Shown here: piece after piece, positions 16,579-26,077 of the stretch
Numbering within the stretch: position 1 is the stretch's first letter
How the letters are laid out: each line of letters opens with the position of its first letter
Source of the DNA: UBA6183 sp964603255
Lineage (GTDB): Bacteria > Bacteroidota > Bacteroidia > UKL13-3
Direction of reading: 5' to 3'
DNA length: 38,990 nucleotides
Assembly: GCA_964603255.1 (NCBI GenBank)
Contig: CAZRVA010000013.1
Span: 1 to 38,990, forward strand
Notes under the pieces: generated by a model
Told to the model about the DNA's origin: nothing
What the model saw: the letters and a program-made list of their open reading frames with translations, nothing else
The model's database searches: none
Program-made: the position numbers and the translations under genes

Positions 16579-19500
16579 ATGTATTTTTCAAGTATAAATA
16601 ATTTGTTAACTTATATGCAATTTTTATTGCCACGATTGAAAATATTTTTTGTAATTTTTTTGTTTTCAGCCATTTTTCTGTCAAAATCAGAGGCCGCTGT
16701 GCTTCGTTTTCAGCGGAATATAAATTGGATTGAAGAAAAAGCCGTAATAAGAGATGACCAATCTTTTTCTCACTTTATTTCGTTCAATAACGCATCAATC
16801 ACAAAAAATAACAATTGGCACCCATATTGGAGTGAAGTTTTCAGGCTGAATGCGAATGCAACAAATGTTAAAGTAAACATACAAAAAGTAATTTTTGGTC
16901 AAGTAAGCTCTAACAGGGAAATCCAAAATCAGCCTCTTGTAAAAAACATTGATAACTATAACCAGCAAATAACCATCGGAACAGAGATGGGTAAAACAGT
17001 CGTTGGTTTGTCATTTTTGCCACTATCATACAATCAGGCAACGGGTCAAATTCAAACCATTGTTGCTTTTGAAGTTGAAATTACATACGACATTGCACCA
17101 ACAGCTCAGGCTTCATTCAATAAAAAATCATTTGCCACAAACTCGGTGTTGGCAACAGGAGATTGGTACAAGATTGCCGTTACCAAAACTGGTTTTCATA
17201 AGTTGGATAGAAACTTTTTTCAAGTAAACGGAATTAATATTTCTGGTATCGACCCAAGAACTATTAAGGTATATGGAAATGGTCCGGGACTATTACCTCA
17301 AGCTAATTCTGCAACAAGACATGATGATTTAGTTGAAAATGCAATTATTGTGGTGGGTGAAAATGACGGAGTGTTTGATGCCAGTGATTATGTATTGATG
17401 TACGGCAAATCTCAGTTTGATGTGTGGAAGCCTGCGGGCGGTTTTATTGGTAGGGAAAAGAATATTTACGCTGATACCACTTATTATTTCATTACTTTTA
17501 ACCAAGGAAACGGTAAGCGTATCAGTAAACAAACTGCTCAGCCTGGGTTTACCAATACACAAGATTATCATACTTATTGTTTTGCGCATGAGTTGGATGC
17601 TTTAAACTATGGCAAGAGTGGGCGACAGTTTTTAGGGGAAGCGTTTGACAGAACTCCTGTTCAAAATTTTTCGTTTTATATAGATGGTCATAACCCTTTA
17701 GACTCCATCATTATCAAATCGGTTGTGGCATCAAGATCAATAATCACAACATCCAACTTTAGTGTAAGTGCCAATAACAATTTCGTTTTTTCACACAGTA
17801 ATATCCCAACCATCAGCAATACTTACGATGGTTATTATTACAGAACGAGTGGCCCTGTTGTTGCAAACTTTTATTCATCAACCCCAAGTGTAAATATCAC
17901 ATATAGGTATGATAACCCACCTGGTGGTGCAATTGGTTGGTTAGATTTTTTCGAAATCAATACAAAGTCAAAACTAACATGGTATAGTAATCAAGTATTA
18001 TACAGAACCAATGCACCTGAACTTGCCGGTGCAACACAATATAAAATAACTGGAGCGCCTTCATCAGCAAGAATTTTTAACTTGGTTGACTTAACCAATA
18101 TCCAAGAATTGATTGTTAACACATCGGCTAACGAGGCTACGTTTGTAAACAATACTACAGCCTATACAGAGTTTGCTGGTATTAGCGATGCCTCATCATA
18201 TTGGGTACCGCAAATGGTAGGTAAAATTGCCAATCAGAACTTACATGCGCTTACCCAGAGTGATGCGATTTATATCACTCCTGGTTTGTTTTACCCGGAA
18301 GCGTTGAGGTTGGCTGCATTTCATCAACAAAATGGATTGAAGATTCATGTGATAAACATTAATGACATCTACAATGAGTTTTCTAGTGGTTGTCAGGATG
18401 TGACTGCTATTCGCGATTTTTTAAGGATGTTTTACACCCGTGGTTCATCGTCAAATGATCGTGTTAAATACGTTACCTTTTTTGGTCGTGCATCATATGA
18501 TTACAAATATCGAATAGCAAATAATAGCAACTTCATACCTACTTATCAAAGCAACATAACCGAAACGCCAATTCTTTCTTATTGCAGTGATGATTATTTT
18601 GGTTTTTTAGACGACAATGAAGGTTTATGGGATAGTGGCAGTGATCCTAAAGAGTTTTTAGATTTGGGTATAGGACGTTTACCTATATCAAATGCAACAG
18701 AGGCAAGTAATGCAGTAGATAAAATTATTGGTTACCATCAGTCGGATAAGATGGCTGATTGGCGCAATAAAATTGTTTTTGTATCGGATGATGAAGATTA
18801 CAACATCCACCAAAACGATGCAAACAATATGGCAAATAGTGTAACATCAAGATTCAAAAACTATAATGTAGAAAAAGTTTGGATTGATGCATATAGAGAG
18901 GAAGTTGTTGCCGGTGGACAGCGTAATCCCGGAGCACAAAAAGCCATAAGTGATGCAGTTCAAAAAGGATGTTTCATCATCAACTATACTGGACATGGTG
19001 GCGAGTTAGGCTGGGCTGCAGAGCGAATTTTAACTATTGAAGACATAAACAGTTGGACCAACAGTAATCGTTTGCCGTTGTTTGTTACTGCCACTTGCGA
19101 GTTTAGTAGGTTTGATGATCCAGCAAGGGTTTCTGCTGGTGAATTAACTTTTTTGAGCACGCGTGGAGGTTCCATTGCTTTGTTTACTACGGTTAGGTTG
19201 GTTAATGCATTTTCTAATACTATGCTCAATAACTACTTTTATAATAGAGTTGGTTTAGATTCTACATCAAAACAAAACCCACGCCCAATGGGCGAGATTA
19301 TGCGCCTAACAAAAAACGATTATTTACCAAACGATAAAAATGAACGTAACTTTACATTGTTAGGAGATGCTGTGATGGTATTGGCTTATCCCAAATACAA
19401 TGTTACTACCACAAACATCAATAACAAATTAGTGGGTGATATTACTGATACTTTAAAAGCGTTATCAAAAGTTACCATTACCGGACAAGTAACAGATGTT

Positions 19501-20478
19501 GCCGGTAATTTACTGACCAATTACAATGGTCAAGTTTTTCCAACAGTATACGACAAAGCATCAACTTATCAAACATTGGTAAATAATAAAGAGTCGGCAC
19601 CTCCGTTACAATTTACAATGCAAAACAATATTATATATAGCGGCAGCGCTACCGTAACTAATGGGGTATTTAGCTTTTCGTTTATTGTACCTAAAGATAT
19701 TTCGTATCAGATTGGTCGTGGTAAAATATCATACTACGCAACAAACAATGTAACTGATGCTAATGGTAATAATGAAAGTTTTGTAGTAGGAGGAACTGCA
19801 GATTCCGTTATTGCAGATGCCGTTGGCCCTACAGTTAAGTTATACATGGATGATGAAAAGTTTGTGTTTGGTGGATTAACCAGTGAAAATCCATTATTCC
19901 TTGCTAAACTGTTTGATGAAAATGGTATTAATACTATTGGCCGCGGTATAGGAAGAGAGTTGACTTTGGTTATTGACGGAGACAATAGTAAATCGGTCTC
20001 GGTAAACGAATACTACAAAGCTAAAGTTAATAGCTATCAGGAAGGTGAGATCAGGTATCCACTGAAAAACATTGCACCCGGAAAACATACCGCAACCTTA
20101 AAAGCATACGATACCCACAATAATTTAAGTGAAAGTACAACTGAGTTTGTAGTGGCAACCAACGAAAAACTAGCCCTACAGTACGTGTTAAATTATCCAA
20201 ATCCATTTAGCACCAATACAACCTTTCATTTCGACCATAACAAAGCTGGAGAAAACCTAACGGTAATGATTTACGTTTATACGGTTAGTGGAAGGTTGGT
20301 AAAAATACTATCAACACAGGTAACTTCGGCCAATTCGCACTTTGATCAATTAACGTGGAATGGTTTGGATGATTACGGTGATAAATTGGCAAATGGCGTT
20401 TATATTTATAAGGTTCAGGTAAAAGGAATTACAGGTAAAACAGCAGAAGCCACTCAAAAACTGGTAATTTTAAATTAG
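16579..20478 (+). CDS. porU: Type IX secretion sortase PorU
   Basis: A 1299-residue exported protein. A hydrophobic N-terminal signal is followed by a long beta-rich prodomain and a gingipain-like C25 cysteine peptidase domain: ATGDWYKIAVTKTGFHKLD at the start, then NYTGHGGELGWAAERIL with catalytic H806 and FVTATCEFSRFDDP with nucleophile C840. The C-terminus (YVLNYPNPFSTNTTFHF to NGVYIYKVQVKG) is a FlgD/CTD-like sorting domain that PorU retains. PorU cleaves cargo sorting domains and attaches cargo to A-LPS. ATG 16615 (residue 13) is an equally good start for the signal peptide. Followed after 50 bases by its partner porV. Confidence 0.95.
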   Translation: MYFSSINNLLTYMQFLLPRLKIFFVIFLFSAIFLSKSEAAVLRFQRNINWIEEKAVIRDDQSFSHFISFNNASITKNNNWHPYWSEVFRLNANATNVKVNIQKVIFGQVSSNREIQNQPLVKNIDNYNQQITIGTEMGKTVVGLSFLPLSYNQATGQIQTIVAFEVEITYDIAPTAQASFNKKSFATNSVLATGDWYKIAVTKTGFHKLDRNFFQVNGINISGIDPRTIKVYGNGPGLLPQANSATRHDDLVENAIIVVGENDGVFDASDYVLMYGKSQFDVWKPAGGFIGREKNIYADTTYYFITFNQGNGKRISKQTAQPGFTNTQDYHTYCFAHELDALNYGKSGRQFLGEAFDRTPVQNFSFYIDGHNPLDSIIIKSVVASRSIITTSNFSVSANNNFVFSHSNIPTISNTYDGYYYRTSGPVVANFYSSTPSVNITYRYDNPPGGAIGWLDFFEINTKSKLTWYSNQVLYRTNAPELAGATQYKITGAPSSARIFNLVDLTNIQELIVNTSANEATFVNNTTAYTEFAGISDASSYWVPQMVGKIANQNLHALTQSDAIYITPGLFYPEALRLAAFHQQNGLKIHVININDIYNEFSSGCQDVTAIRDFLRMFYTRGSSSNDRVKYVTFFGRASYDYKYRIANNSNFIPTYQSNITETPILSYCSDDYFGFLDDNEGLWDSGSDPKEFLDLGIGRLPISNATEASNAVDKIIGYHQSDKMADWRNKIVFVSDDEDYNIHQNDANNMANSVTSRFKNYNVEKVWIDAYREEVVAGGQRNPGAQKAISDAVQKGCFIINYTGHGGELGWAAERILTIEDINSWTNSNRLPLFVTATCEFSRFDDPARVSAGELTFLSTRGGSIALFTTVRLVNAFSNTMLNNYFYNRVGLDSTSKQNPRPMGEIMRLTKNDYLPNDKNERNFTLLGDAVMVLAYPKYNVTTTNINNKLVGDITDTLKALSKVTITGQVTDVAGNLLTNYNGQVFPTVYDKASTYQTLVNNKESAPPLQFTMQNNIIYSGSATVTNGVFSFSFIVPKDISYQIGRGKISYYATNNVTDANGNNESFVVGGTADSVIADAVGPTVKLYMDDEKFVFGGLTSENPLFLAKLFDENGINTIGRGIGRELTLVIDGDNSKSVSVNEYYKAKVNSYQEGEIRYPLKNIAPGKHTATLKAYDTHNNLSESTTEFVVATNEKLALQYVLNYPNPFSTNTTFHFDHNKAGENLTVMIYVYTVSGRLVKILSTQVTSANSHFDQLTWNGLDDYGDKLANGVYIYKVQVKGITGKTAEATQKLVILN

Positions 20479-20501
20479 TTAGGCGAAATCATATAAAGCA
20501 T

Positions 20502-20509
20502 TATTTTTG
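20502..20509 (+). promoter_or_regulatory. -7 promoter octamer TATTTTTG for porV-ispF
   Basis: Exact TAnnTTTG 19 bases before ATG 20529, in the 50-base gap after porU. It suggests that porV-ispF can be transcribed separately from porU. No TTG at -33 spacing. Confidence 0.45.
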
Positions 20510-20528
20510 GCAATTATATTTAGTATAA

Positions 20529-21782
20529 ATGAATAAGTATTTAAAAGGCATAGCATCGGTTTGTGCAGGATTGTTGGCGATTAATGCAAATGCGCAAATA
20601 TCAACAGGACAATTAGACGGAAGACAAAATACCATTACCTCTGCGGTACCATTTTTATTAATTACACCAAACGCAAGGGCAGGAGCGATGGGCGATGCAG
20701 GTGTGGCAACGCCAAACGACCCCAACGCGATACATTGGAATGCCGCTAAAATGGTATTTAACGAGAAGAACGGAACAGTTTCTTTATCATACAATCCGTG
20801 GTTAAGGCAGTTGGTGCCAGACGTATCTTTATCTTATTTATCTATAATGGGTAAAATTAATGATAAGGCATCACTGGGAGGTTCATTAAGATATTTTTCA
20901 TTAGGCGAAATTCAGTTTACAGATGTTCAAGGAAGCAGTTTAGGTAAAGCAACCCCAAGTGAGTGGGCCGCAGATTTAGCATACGCACAAAAATTATCCG
21001 ACAACTTTAGTTTAGGTGTGGCATTCCGTTTTATTTATTCAAACATTGCTGGTGGGGCACAAACACAATCGCAAAGTGGTATTAAAGCCGGTACATCTTA
21101 TGCTGCTGATATTACAGCCTACTATAAAAATAAAACTAAAATTGAAAAATATAAAGTTAACTACGGAATAGGTGGTGCTATCACAAACATTGGCTCAAAG
21201 TTGACCTATACTACCGATCAAAACCAAAACTTTATTCCGATTAATTTACGTGTGGGTGGTTATGCGGAGGTTGAAATAGATAAATACAACACCATTGCTT
21301 TAGCGTTAGATTTTAATAAACTATTGATTCCAACTCCTCCGGTATATAAAAGAGACTCATCAGGTAATTATGTTTTTCAAAATGGAGGTTTGGTTATCGA
21401 GTCGGGCAAAAATCCAAACGTGCCTATTATACAAGGTATGACTCAATCTTTCTCTGATGCTCCGGGTGGATTTAAAGAGGAACTACGTGAGATTAATATT
21501 TCTACCGGATTAGAATATTGGTACGATAAACAATTTGCTGTACGTGCAGGATACTTCCACGAGAACCAATACAAAGGAAACAGAAAATATGCCACTTTTG
21601 GTGTAGGTATCAGGTATAATGTATTTACTATTGATGCAGCTTATTTAGTATCATTTGGTCAACGCAACCCGTTAGATAACACGCTACGTTTCACATTAGG
21701 ATTAGATTTTGACGCGCTTAAATCTGGTAGCAACGAAAAAGAACAACCTGTAGGCGTATTTGAAATGCCAAAAGATAATTAA
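20529..21782 (+). CDS. porV: Type IX secretion outer-membrane protein PorV
   Basis: A 417-residue FadL-like outer-membrane beta-barrel with a signal peptide (cut near NANA/QIS). The diagnostic N-terminal block VPFLLITPNARAGAMGDAG with ATPNDPNAIHWNAAKM is present, as is the closing strand block FTIDAAYLVSFGQRNPLDNTLRF. PorV (LptO) collects cargo from the Sov translocon through the sorting domain and hands it to PorU, so its position directly after porU makes functional sense. It ends with a soluble tail. Two bases separate its stop from the ispF start, so these two are co-transcribed although their roles are unrelated. Confidence 0.95.
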   Translation: MNKYLKGIASVCAGLLAINANAQISTGQLDGRQNTITSAVPFLLITPNARAGAMGDAGVATPNDPNAIHWNAAKMVFNEKNGTVSLSYNPWLRQLVPDVSLSYLSIMGKINDKASLGGSLRYFSLGEIQFTDVQGSSLGKATPSEWAADLAYAQKLSDNFSLGVAFRFIYSNIAGGAQTQSQSGIKAGTSYAADITAYYKNKTKIEKYKVNYGIGGAITNIGSKLTYTTDQNQNFIPINLRVGGYAEVEIDKYNTIALALDFNKLLIPTPPVYKRDSSGNYVFQNGGLVIESGKNPNVPIIQGMTQSFSDAPGGFKEELREINISTGLEYWYDKQFAVRAGYFHENQYKGNRKYATFGVGIRYNVFTIDAAYLVSFGQRNPLDNTLRFTLGLDFDALKSGSNEKEQPVGVFEMPKDN

Positions 21783-21784
21783 AC

Positions 21785-22258
21785 ATGAGAATAGGATTTG
21801 GGTTTGATGTCCATCAACTTATTGAAGGACGTGAGTTATGGTTAGGTGGAGTTAAAATTCCAGCAATAAAAGGTGCTTTAGGTCATAGTGATGCAGATGT
21901 GTTATTACATGCCATTTGCGATGCTATTTTAGGCGCTTTGGCTTTGGGTGATATTGGAAAACACTTTCCAGATACTGACAATAGTTTTAAAGGAATTGAT
22001 AGCAAGATTTTACTTCAAAAAGTAATTTCACTTATTGATGAAAAGGGTTACAAAGTAGGCAATATTGATAGCAGTTTATGTGTTGAAAAACCCAAGGTAA
22101 TGCCTTATGCCGAACAAATGCGCGAAACCATTGCCGGAATATGTAATGTAGGAGTTGATGATATTTCGGTAAAAGCAACAACCAACGAAAAAATGGGTTT
22201 TATTGGCCGTGAAGAAGGCTTAGTAGCCTACGCAGTAGTACTTTTGTTGAAGAAATAA
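21785..22258 (+). CDS. ispF: 2-C-methyl-D-erythritol 2,4-cyclodiphosphate synthase
   Basis: A 157-residue enzyme of the non-mevalonate isoprenoid pathway that cyclises CDP-ME 2-phosphate to MEcPP with release of CMP. Metal ligands D8, H10 and H42 are seen in GFGFDVHQL and DADVLLHAICD. The loop ALGDIGKHFPDTD and the C-terminal VKATTNEKMGFIGREEG are standard. Length is typical. It starts 2 bases after porV, so it depends on the porV promoter, and ends at a strong hairpin shared with murF. Confidence 0.97.
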   Translation: MRIGFGFDVHQLIEGRELWLGGVKIPAIKGALGHSDADVLLHAICDAILGALALGDIGKHFPDTDNSFKGIDSKILLQKVISLIDEKGYKVGNIDSSLCVEKPKVMPYAEQMRETIAGICNVGVDDISVKATTNEKMGFIGREEGLVAYAVVLLLKK

Positions 22259-22277
22259 TTCATGAAAAATATACAAA

Positions 22278-22306
22278 TAAAAAGGAGGCTTATGCCTCCT
22301 TTTTTA
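22278..22306. terminator. Bidirectional terminator between ispF and murF
   Basis: TAAAAAAGGAGGC-type arm and its complement GCCTCCTTTTTTA around a TTAT loop, 12-bp stem. It touches the murF stop codon. Confidence 0.9.
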
Positions 22307-23599
22307 GTTAATAAAATCTACTAGTGTTTCCAGTTTCATACCTCTTGAACCTTTGATAAAAAAGGCGTGGTTTTTATAACCTTGCCCTTTTAAAAATGCA
22401 GCAGCTTCTGTTGTGGTTTTATATTTATGTGCTTGTTCGTTATTGGTTTGATAGAATTCTTCACCAACCAAAATTAAATTGTTTAAGCCAAGCGTGCTGC
22501 ATAAATCAACCATACGTTGGTGTTCCGTTTTTGCGTAATCGCCCATTTCAAACATATCGCCCATTATCACAACTTTATGCGGATGCTCCATGGCTGTAAA
22601 GTTTCTTAACGCAGCCTCCATACTGCTTGGATTGGCATTATACGCATCTAAAAATATTAGGTTGTTATTTTTTTGAATCCATTGCGAACGGTTATTTTTA
22701 GGTTCGTACGAGGTAATACCTTTTACGATGTTAGTACTACTTACACCAAGAAACTTTCCGATGGCTGCGGCAGCCATAATATTATCAAAGTTATAATCGC
22801 CACTAAGTACCGATTGGCCATTGATGCCATCAAACATAAATTTAATGGCAGGCTGAAGTTGTTGCGCATCGGCCATGTAATCGGCTGTTATATTTCTAAG
22901 TGTTGTATTTCCGGCATACGTTTTTTTGTGGTTGAGTCTGCTGCTCATACGCACAAGCCATTCATCGTGTGCATTTACAAACGCGGTACCATCATTTTTT
23001 AGCAAGTAATAATAAAGTTCACTATTACTTTTTGCAACACCTTCTATATCCCCAAAACCTTCCAAATGGTCCATGCCATTATTAGTTACAATACCCAGCG
23101 TAGGTTCCGCTATATCACAAAGTTCTGCATTTTCGCCAACGTGGTTGGCACCCATTTCTATTACAGCAACTTGGTGATTTGAATTTAGTTGTAAAAGCGT
23201 TAATGGTAAACCAATGTGGTTATTAAAATTACCCGGTGTTGCCCAAACATTAAACGTGGTTGATAATACTGCTGTAACCAACTCTTTTGTAGTGGTTTTT
23301 CCGTTACTGCCAACAATAGCTATCACCGGAATGTTAAGTTGTTTACGGTGGTGGTGCGCTAAATTTTGAAGACATTTCAAAACATCTTCAACCAGTATAC
23401 ATTTGGGGTTTGATGCAAATTCTTTTTCGTCAACCACACAATAAGCTGCACCTTTTTTTAGTGCCTCTTCTGCAAATGTGTTGGCGTTAAAGTTTGGTCC
23501 TTTAAGTGCAAAAAATATGCTCCCTTCAGCTATTTTTCTGGTATCTGTTGATATGATTGGGTGTTCTTTGTATATGGCGTAAAGTTCTATAATGTTCAT
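22304..23599 (-). CDS. murF: UDP-N-acetylmuramoyl-tripeptide--D-alanyl-D-alanine ligase
   Basis: A 431-residue Mur ligase that adds D-Ala-D-Ala to the UDP-MurNAc-tripeptide in the cytosol. The N-terminal domain opens with STDTRKIAEGSIFFALKG. The ATP loop is VGSNGKTTTKE (residues 96-106), followed by NFNNHIGLPLTLL and IEMGANHVGE. The C-terminal Mur domain contains DAYNANPSSMEAAL and IMGDMFEMGD. Complete and of normal length. Convergent with ispF, divergent from the VCBS protein gene with 54 bases between. murF is often found close to gldJ and type IX genes in Bacteroidota. Confidence 0.97.
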   Translation of the reverse strand: MNIIELYAIYKEHPIISTDTRKIAEGSIFFALKGPNFNANTFAEEALKKGAAYCVVDEKEFASNPKCILVEDVLKCLQNLAHHHRKQLNIPVIAIVGSNGKTTTKELVTAVLSTTFNVWATPGNFNNHIGLPLTLLQLNSNHQVAVIEMGANHVGENAELCDIAEPTLGIVTNNGMDHLEGFGDIEGVAKSNSELYYYLLKNDGTAFVNAHDEWLVRMSSRLNHKKTYAGNTTLRNITADYMADAQQLQPAIKFMFDGINGQSVLSGDYNFDNIMAAAAIGKFLGVSSTNIVKGITSYEPKNNRSQWIQKNNNLIFLDAYNANPSSMEAALRNFTAMEHPHKVVIMGDMFEMGDYAKTEHQRMVDLCSTLGLNNLILVGEEFYQTNNEQAHKYKTTTEAAAFLKGQGYKNHAFFIKGSRGMKLETLVDFIN

Positions 23600-23653
23600 T
23601 TTATGATTATATTTAGAATGTGATTTGTTAAATTTACATTAAATAAAAAAGCT

Positions 23654-26032
23654 ATGAATAAACTTGTTACAACGTTATTACTCATTTTTGGTATAACCAA
23701 TATCAGTAATGCACAAAGTTTTAAATACTATCAGGCAAAAGGTGCACCCAAGTTTATAAAACATGGTACCTTAAATGATACGCTGTTAAATGCTTTTGCA
23801 GGTGGTATTAACACGCCTCAGTTTAGTAATATTGATTGGAATAATGATGGGAAACTTGATTTGTTTGTATACGATAAGGAGGCATTAAAACCACTTGCGT
23901 TTGTCTACAATACTTCATTAAATAAGTTTGTACATGCACCAGAATATGAGGGCGCTTTTACCAATTATTTTGCAGGTTGGGCATTGTTAAAAGATCACAA
24001 CTATGATGGTAAGCCAGACTTATTCACAGCTTCATTTTCACACAATAGGGTTACCGCACAACCTCATATTCAGGCTGAAAAAATTCAATTGTTTGTTAAC
24101 ACAACAACTTCTGGTGGGAAAACCATATTTAAACAATACAACAATACTTTGTATGACACTGGTATGTACGTGGGGCCTCCCTATGATCAAAATTTAAGTC
24201 CTGGAGAGCTTGTTGCTGTAGCTAATGCAATTCCGGCTATTGATGATTTGGATGGTGATGGCGATGATGATATTATTACAAATCAGGGTGTAAATACAAC
24301 GTTTTGGTATTACGAGAACTTTAAGAAGAACAAATACAATATCCCTTTTTCGAATGATACTACCATTTACGTGCCGCGTGATTTATGTTGGGGTTTTATG
24401 AACTATAATTTCATGAATCATACTTTTGATCTTGGATTTAGAAGAGATCAAGGCTCACAATGTGATTACAATATGTGGGGTAAGCGTAAGCACGCAGATC
24501 AAACTACATTAATGCTCGATTTAAATGGGGATGGGATAAAAGATATTGTATTCTCTGATTCGGAATACAAGAGTTTTATTTCGTTAATTAATGGTCGTTT
24601 GCAAAATAGTCGTCAAATAGATTCTATCGTTTCGCAGGATACATTGTTCTTATCTAACACCAATAAACGAAAAGATTTCATTGAATATCCCGCTGCTTAT
24701 TATGTAGACATAAATGCTGATGGAAAGAAGGAGTTGGTTGTATCCACCAATAAAAATATGGCATCAAAATCGGTTAATAATATTTGGTTACATGATGCTA
24801 CCAGAGTAGGGAGTAACATGCAGTTTACTGCCATACCCGGTAACGATTTTTTATATGCCGACATGATAGATTTGGGGTTAAGATCCGTGCCAACATTTGT
24901 TGATATTGATGGTGATGGAGATAAAGATTTAGTGGTTGCAACCAGTGGTGTTTTAGAACAAACGGGTAATAACAACGATAGGCTTTATTTGTATTTAAAC
25001 ATTACAGATTCTATATATCCTGTATTTAAATTAGTCGATTCTAATTTTGTTATTTCATCTTTAACTGGTCAAGGTTTTTTCGCTGCGCATCCAACTTTTG
25101 GTGATTTAAATGGAGATGGAAAACCAGATTTATTGATTGGTGAAGGAAATGGCAATATTGCTTATTTTGTGAATAATACCAATGGTTCACAATTAAGTTA
25201 TTCATTACAAAATAGAAATGCTTTTGGATTAACTATTGGAACCTATTGTACGCCTCAATTGGTAGATTTAGATAAAGATGGATTACTTGATATTGTAAGT
25301 GGTGAGCGTAATGGAACAGTTAAGTTTTATAGAAATACCGGAACAAACACAGTTCCTAGTTTTAATAATACACCAACAATAGACAGTTTAGGAAAAGTAC
25401 ACTCAAGAGAGTTATTTGCCGCTGTAGGTATTTCGTCAATGTTAGATTTGGTTGGTTATAGTGCACCACATATTTTTGATGCCGATAATGATGGTGTTTA
25501 TGATATGTTGTTAGGCTCTAACTATGGTAAAGTTAGGTTGTACAAAAACATTTATGCTAATAAGGATAGTTTAGCCACAGAAGTATCTAACTCATTTGTT
25601 GATTTTGGTTTAGATGCTAATGCCGGTTACACCAAAAAGTTTGGAATGCGCAGCGTGCCAACAACGGCATTTTTAAATGGTGATTCGTTACCAGATATTA
25701 TGATTGGTAGTATTTCGGGTGGTTTAACATTTTTCGGATCTTCTGTTTCTCCAATTAATAGTGTTGATGAAAGATTTATTGATAACAATGCATTTGTACT
25801 TTATCCGAACCCAACAGATAAGGTTGTGAATTTAATGTTTAACAGAGCAGTAAAATCGGAAGTTCAATATGCGATTTTTGACATGTCGGGTAAAAAAATA
25901 ATGGCAGGTAAATTTGATCAAAATCAAACTAACACTAATATTCAAGTAGATGAATTAAACAATGGGTTATATTTAATTCAACTAACCACCAACCAATGGC
26001 AATCAACCCAGAGGCTAATGATTAACAAATAA
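23654..26032 (+). CDS. FG-GAP/VCBS repeat surface protein with type IX sorting domain
   Basis: A 792-residue exported protein with a signal peptide (to about SNA/QSF). It carries nine Ca2+-binding loops of DxDxDG type, from DWNNDGKLD (residues 61-69) through DLDGDGDDD, DLNGDGIKD, DINADGKKE, DIDGDGDKD, DLNGDGKPD and DLDKDGLLD to DADNDGVYD, as in integrin-alpha-like beta-propeller repeats. The last 80 residues form a type A sorting domain: VLYPNPTDKVVNLMF, then IFDMSGKKIMAG, then LNNGLYLIQL. It is thus a predicted cargo of PorU/PorV encoded just upstream, with a surface or secreted location. Its binding target is unknown; no enzyme domain is seen. Confidence 0.9.
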   Translation: MNKLVTTLLLIFGITNISNAQSFKYYQAKGAPKFIKHGTLNDTLLNAFAGGINTPQFSNIDWNNDGKLDLFVYDKEALKPLAFVYNTSLNKFVHAPEYEGAFTNYFAGWALLKDHNYDGKPDLFTASFSHNRVTAQPHIQAEKIQLFVNTTTSGGKTIFKQYNNTLYDTGMYVGPPYDQNLSPGELVAVANAIPAIDDLDGDGDDDIITNQGVNTTFWYYENFKKNKYNIPFSNDTTIYVPRDLCWGFMNYNFMNHTFDLGFRRDQGSQCDYNMWGKRKHADQTTLMLDLNGDGIKDIVFSDSEYKSFISLINGRLQNSRQIDSIVSQDTLFLSNTNKRKDFIEYPAAYYVDINADGKKELVVSTNKNMASKSVNNIWLHDATRVGSNMQFTAIPGNDFLYADMIDLGLRSVPTFVDIDGDGDKDLVVATSGVLEQTGNNNDRLYLYLNITDSIYPVFKLVDSNFVISSLTGQGFFAAHPTFGDLNGDGKPDLLIGEGNGNIAYFVNNTNGSQLSYSLQNRNAFGLTIGTYCTPQLVDLDKDGLLDIVSGERNGTVKFYRNTGTNTVPSFNNTPTIDSLGKVHSRELFAAVGISSMLDLVGYSAPHIFDADNDGVYDMLLGSNYGKVRLYKNIYANKDSLATEVSNSFVDFGLDANAGYTKKFGMRSVPTTAFLNGDSLPDIMIGSISGGLTFFGSSVSPINSVDERFIDNNAFVLYPNPTDKVVNLMFNRAVKSEVQYAIFDMSGKKIMAGKFDQNQTNTNIQVDELNNGLYLIQLTTNQWQSTQRLMINK

Positions 26033-26038
26033 AATTAT

Positions 26039-26077
26039 AAAACAAGAGCAGCTATTTAGCTGCTCTTGTTCTTTTTT
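26039..26077. terminator. Bidirectional terminator, partly coding
   Basis: A perfect 14-bp stem (26041-26054 with 26057-26070) around a 2-base loop, followed by CTTTTTT. The right arm also encodes the C-terminal residues of the minus-strand gene that ends at 26052. Confidence 0.9.

Noticed and set aside
23654..26032. CRISPR-like or tandem DNA repeat suggested by recurring GATGGNGAT-type words
   Set aside because: The words come from repeated DxDxDG calcium loops in the protein; spacing is irregular and there are no spacers.
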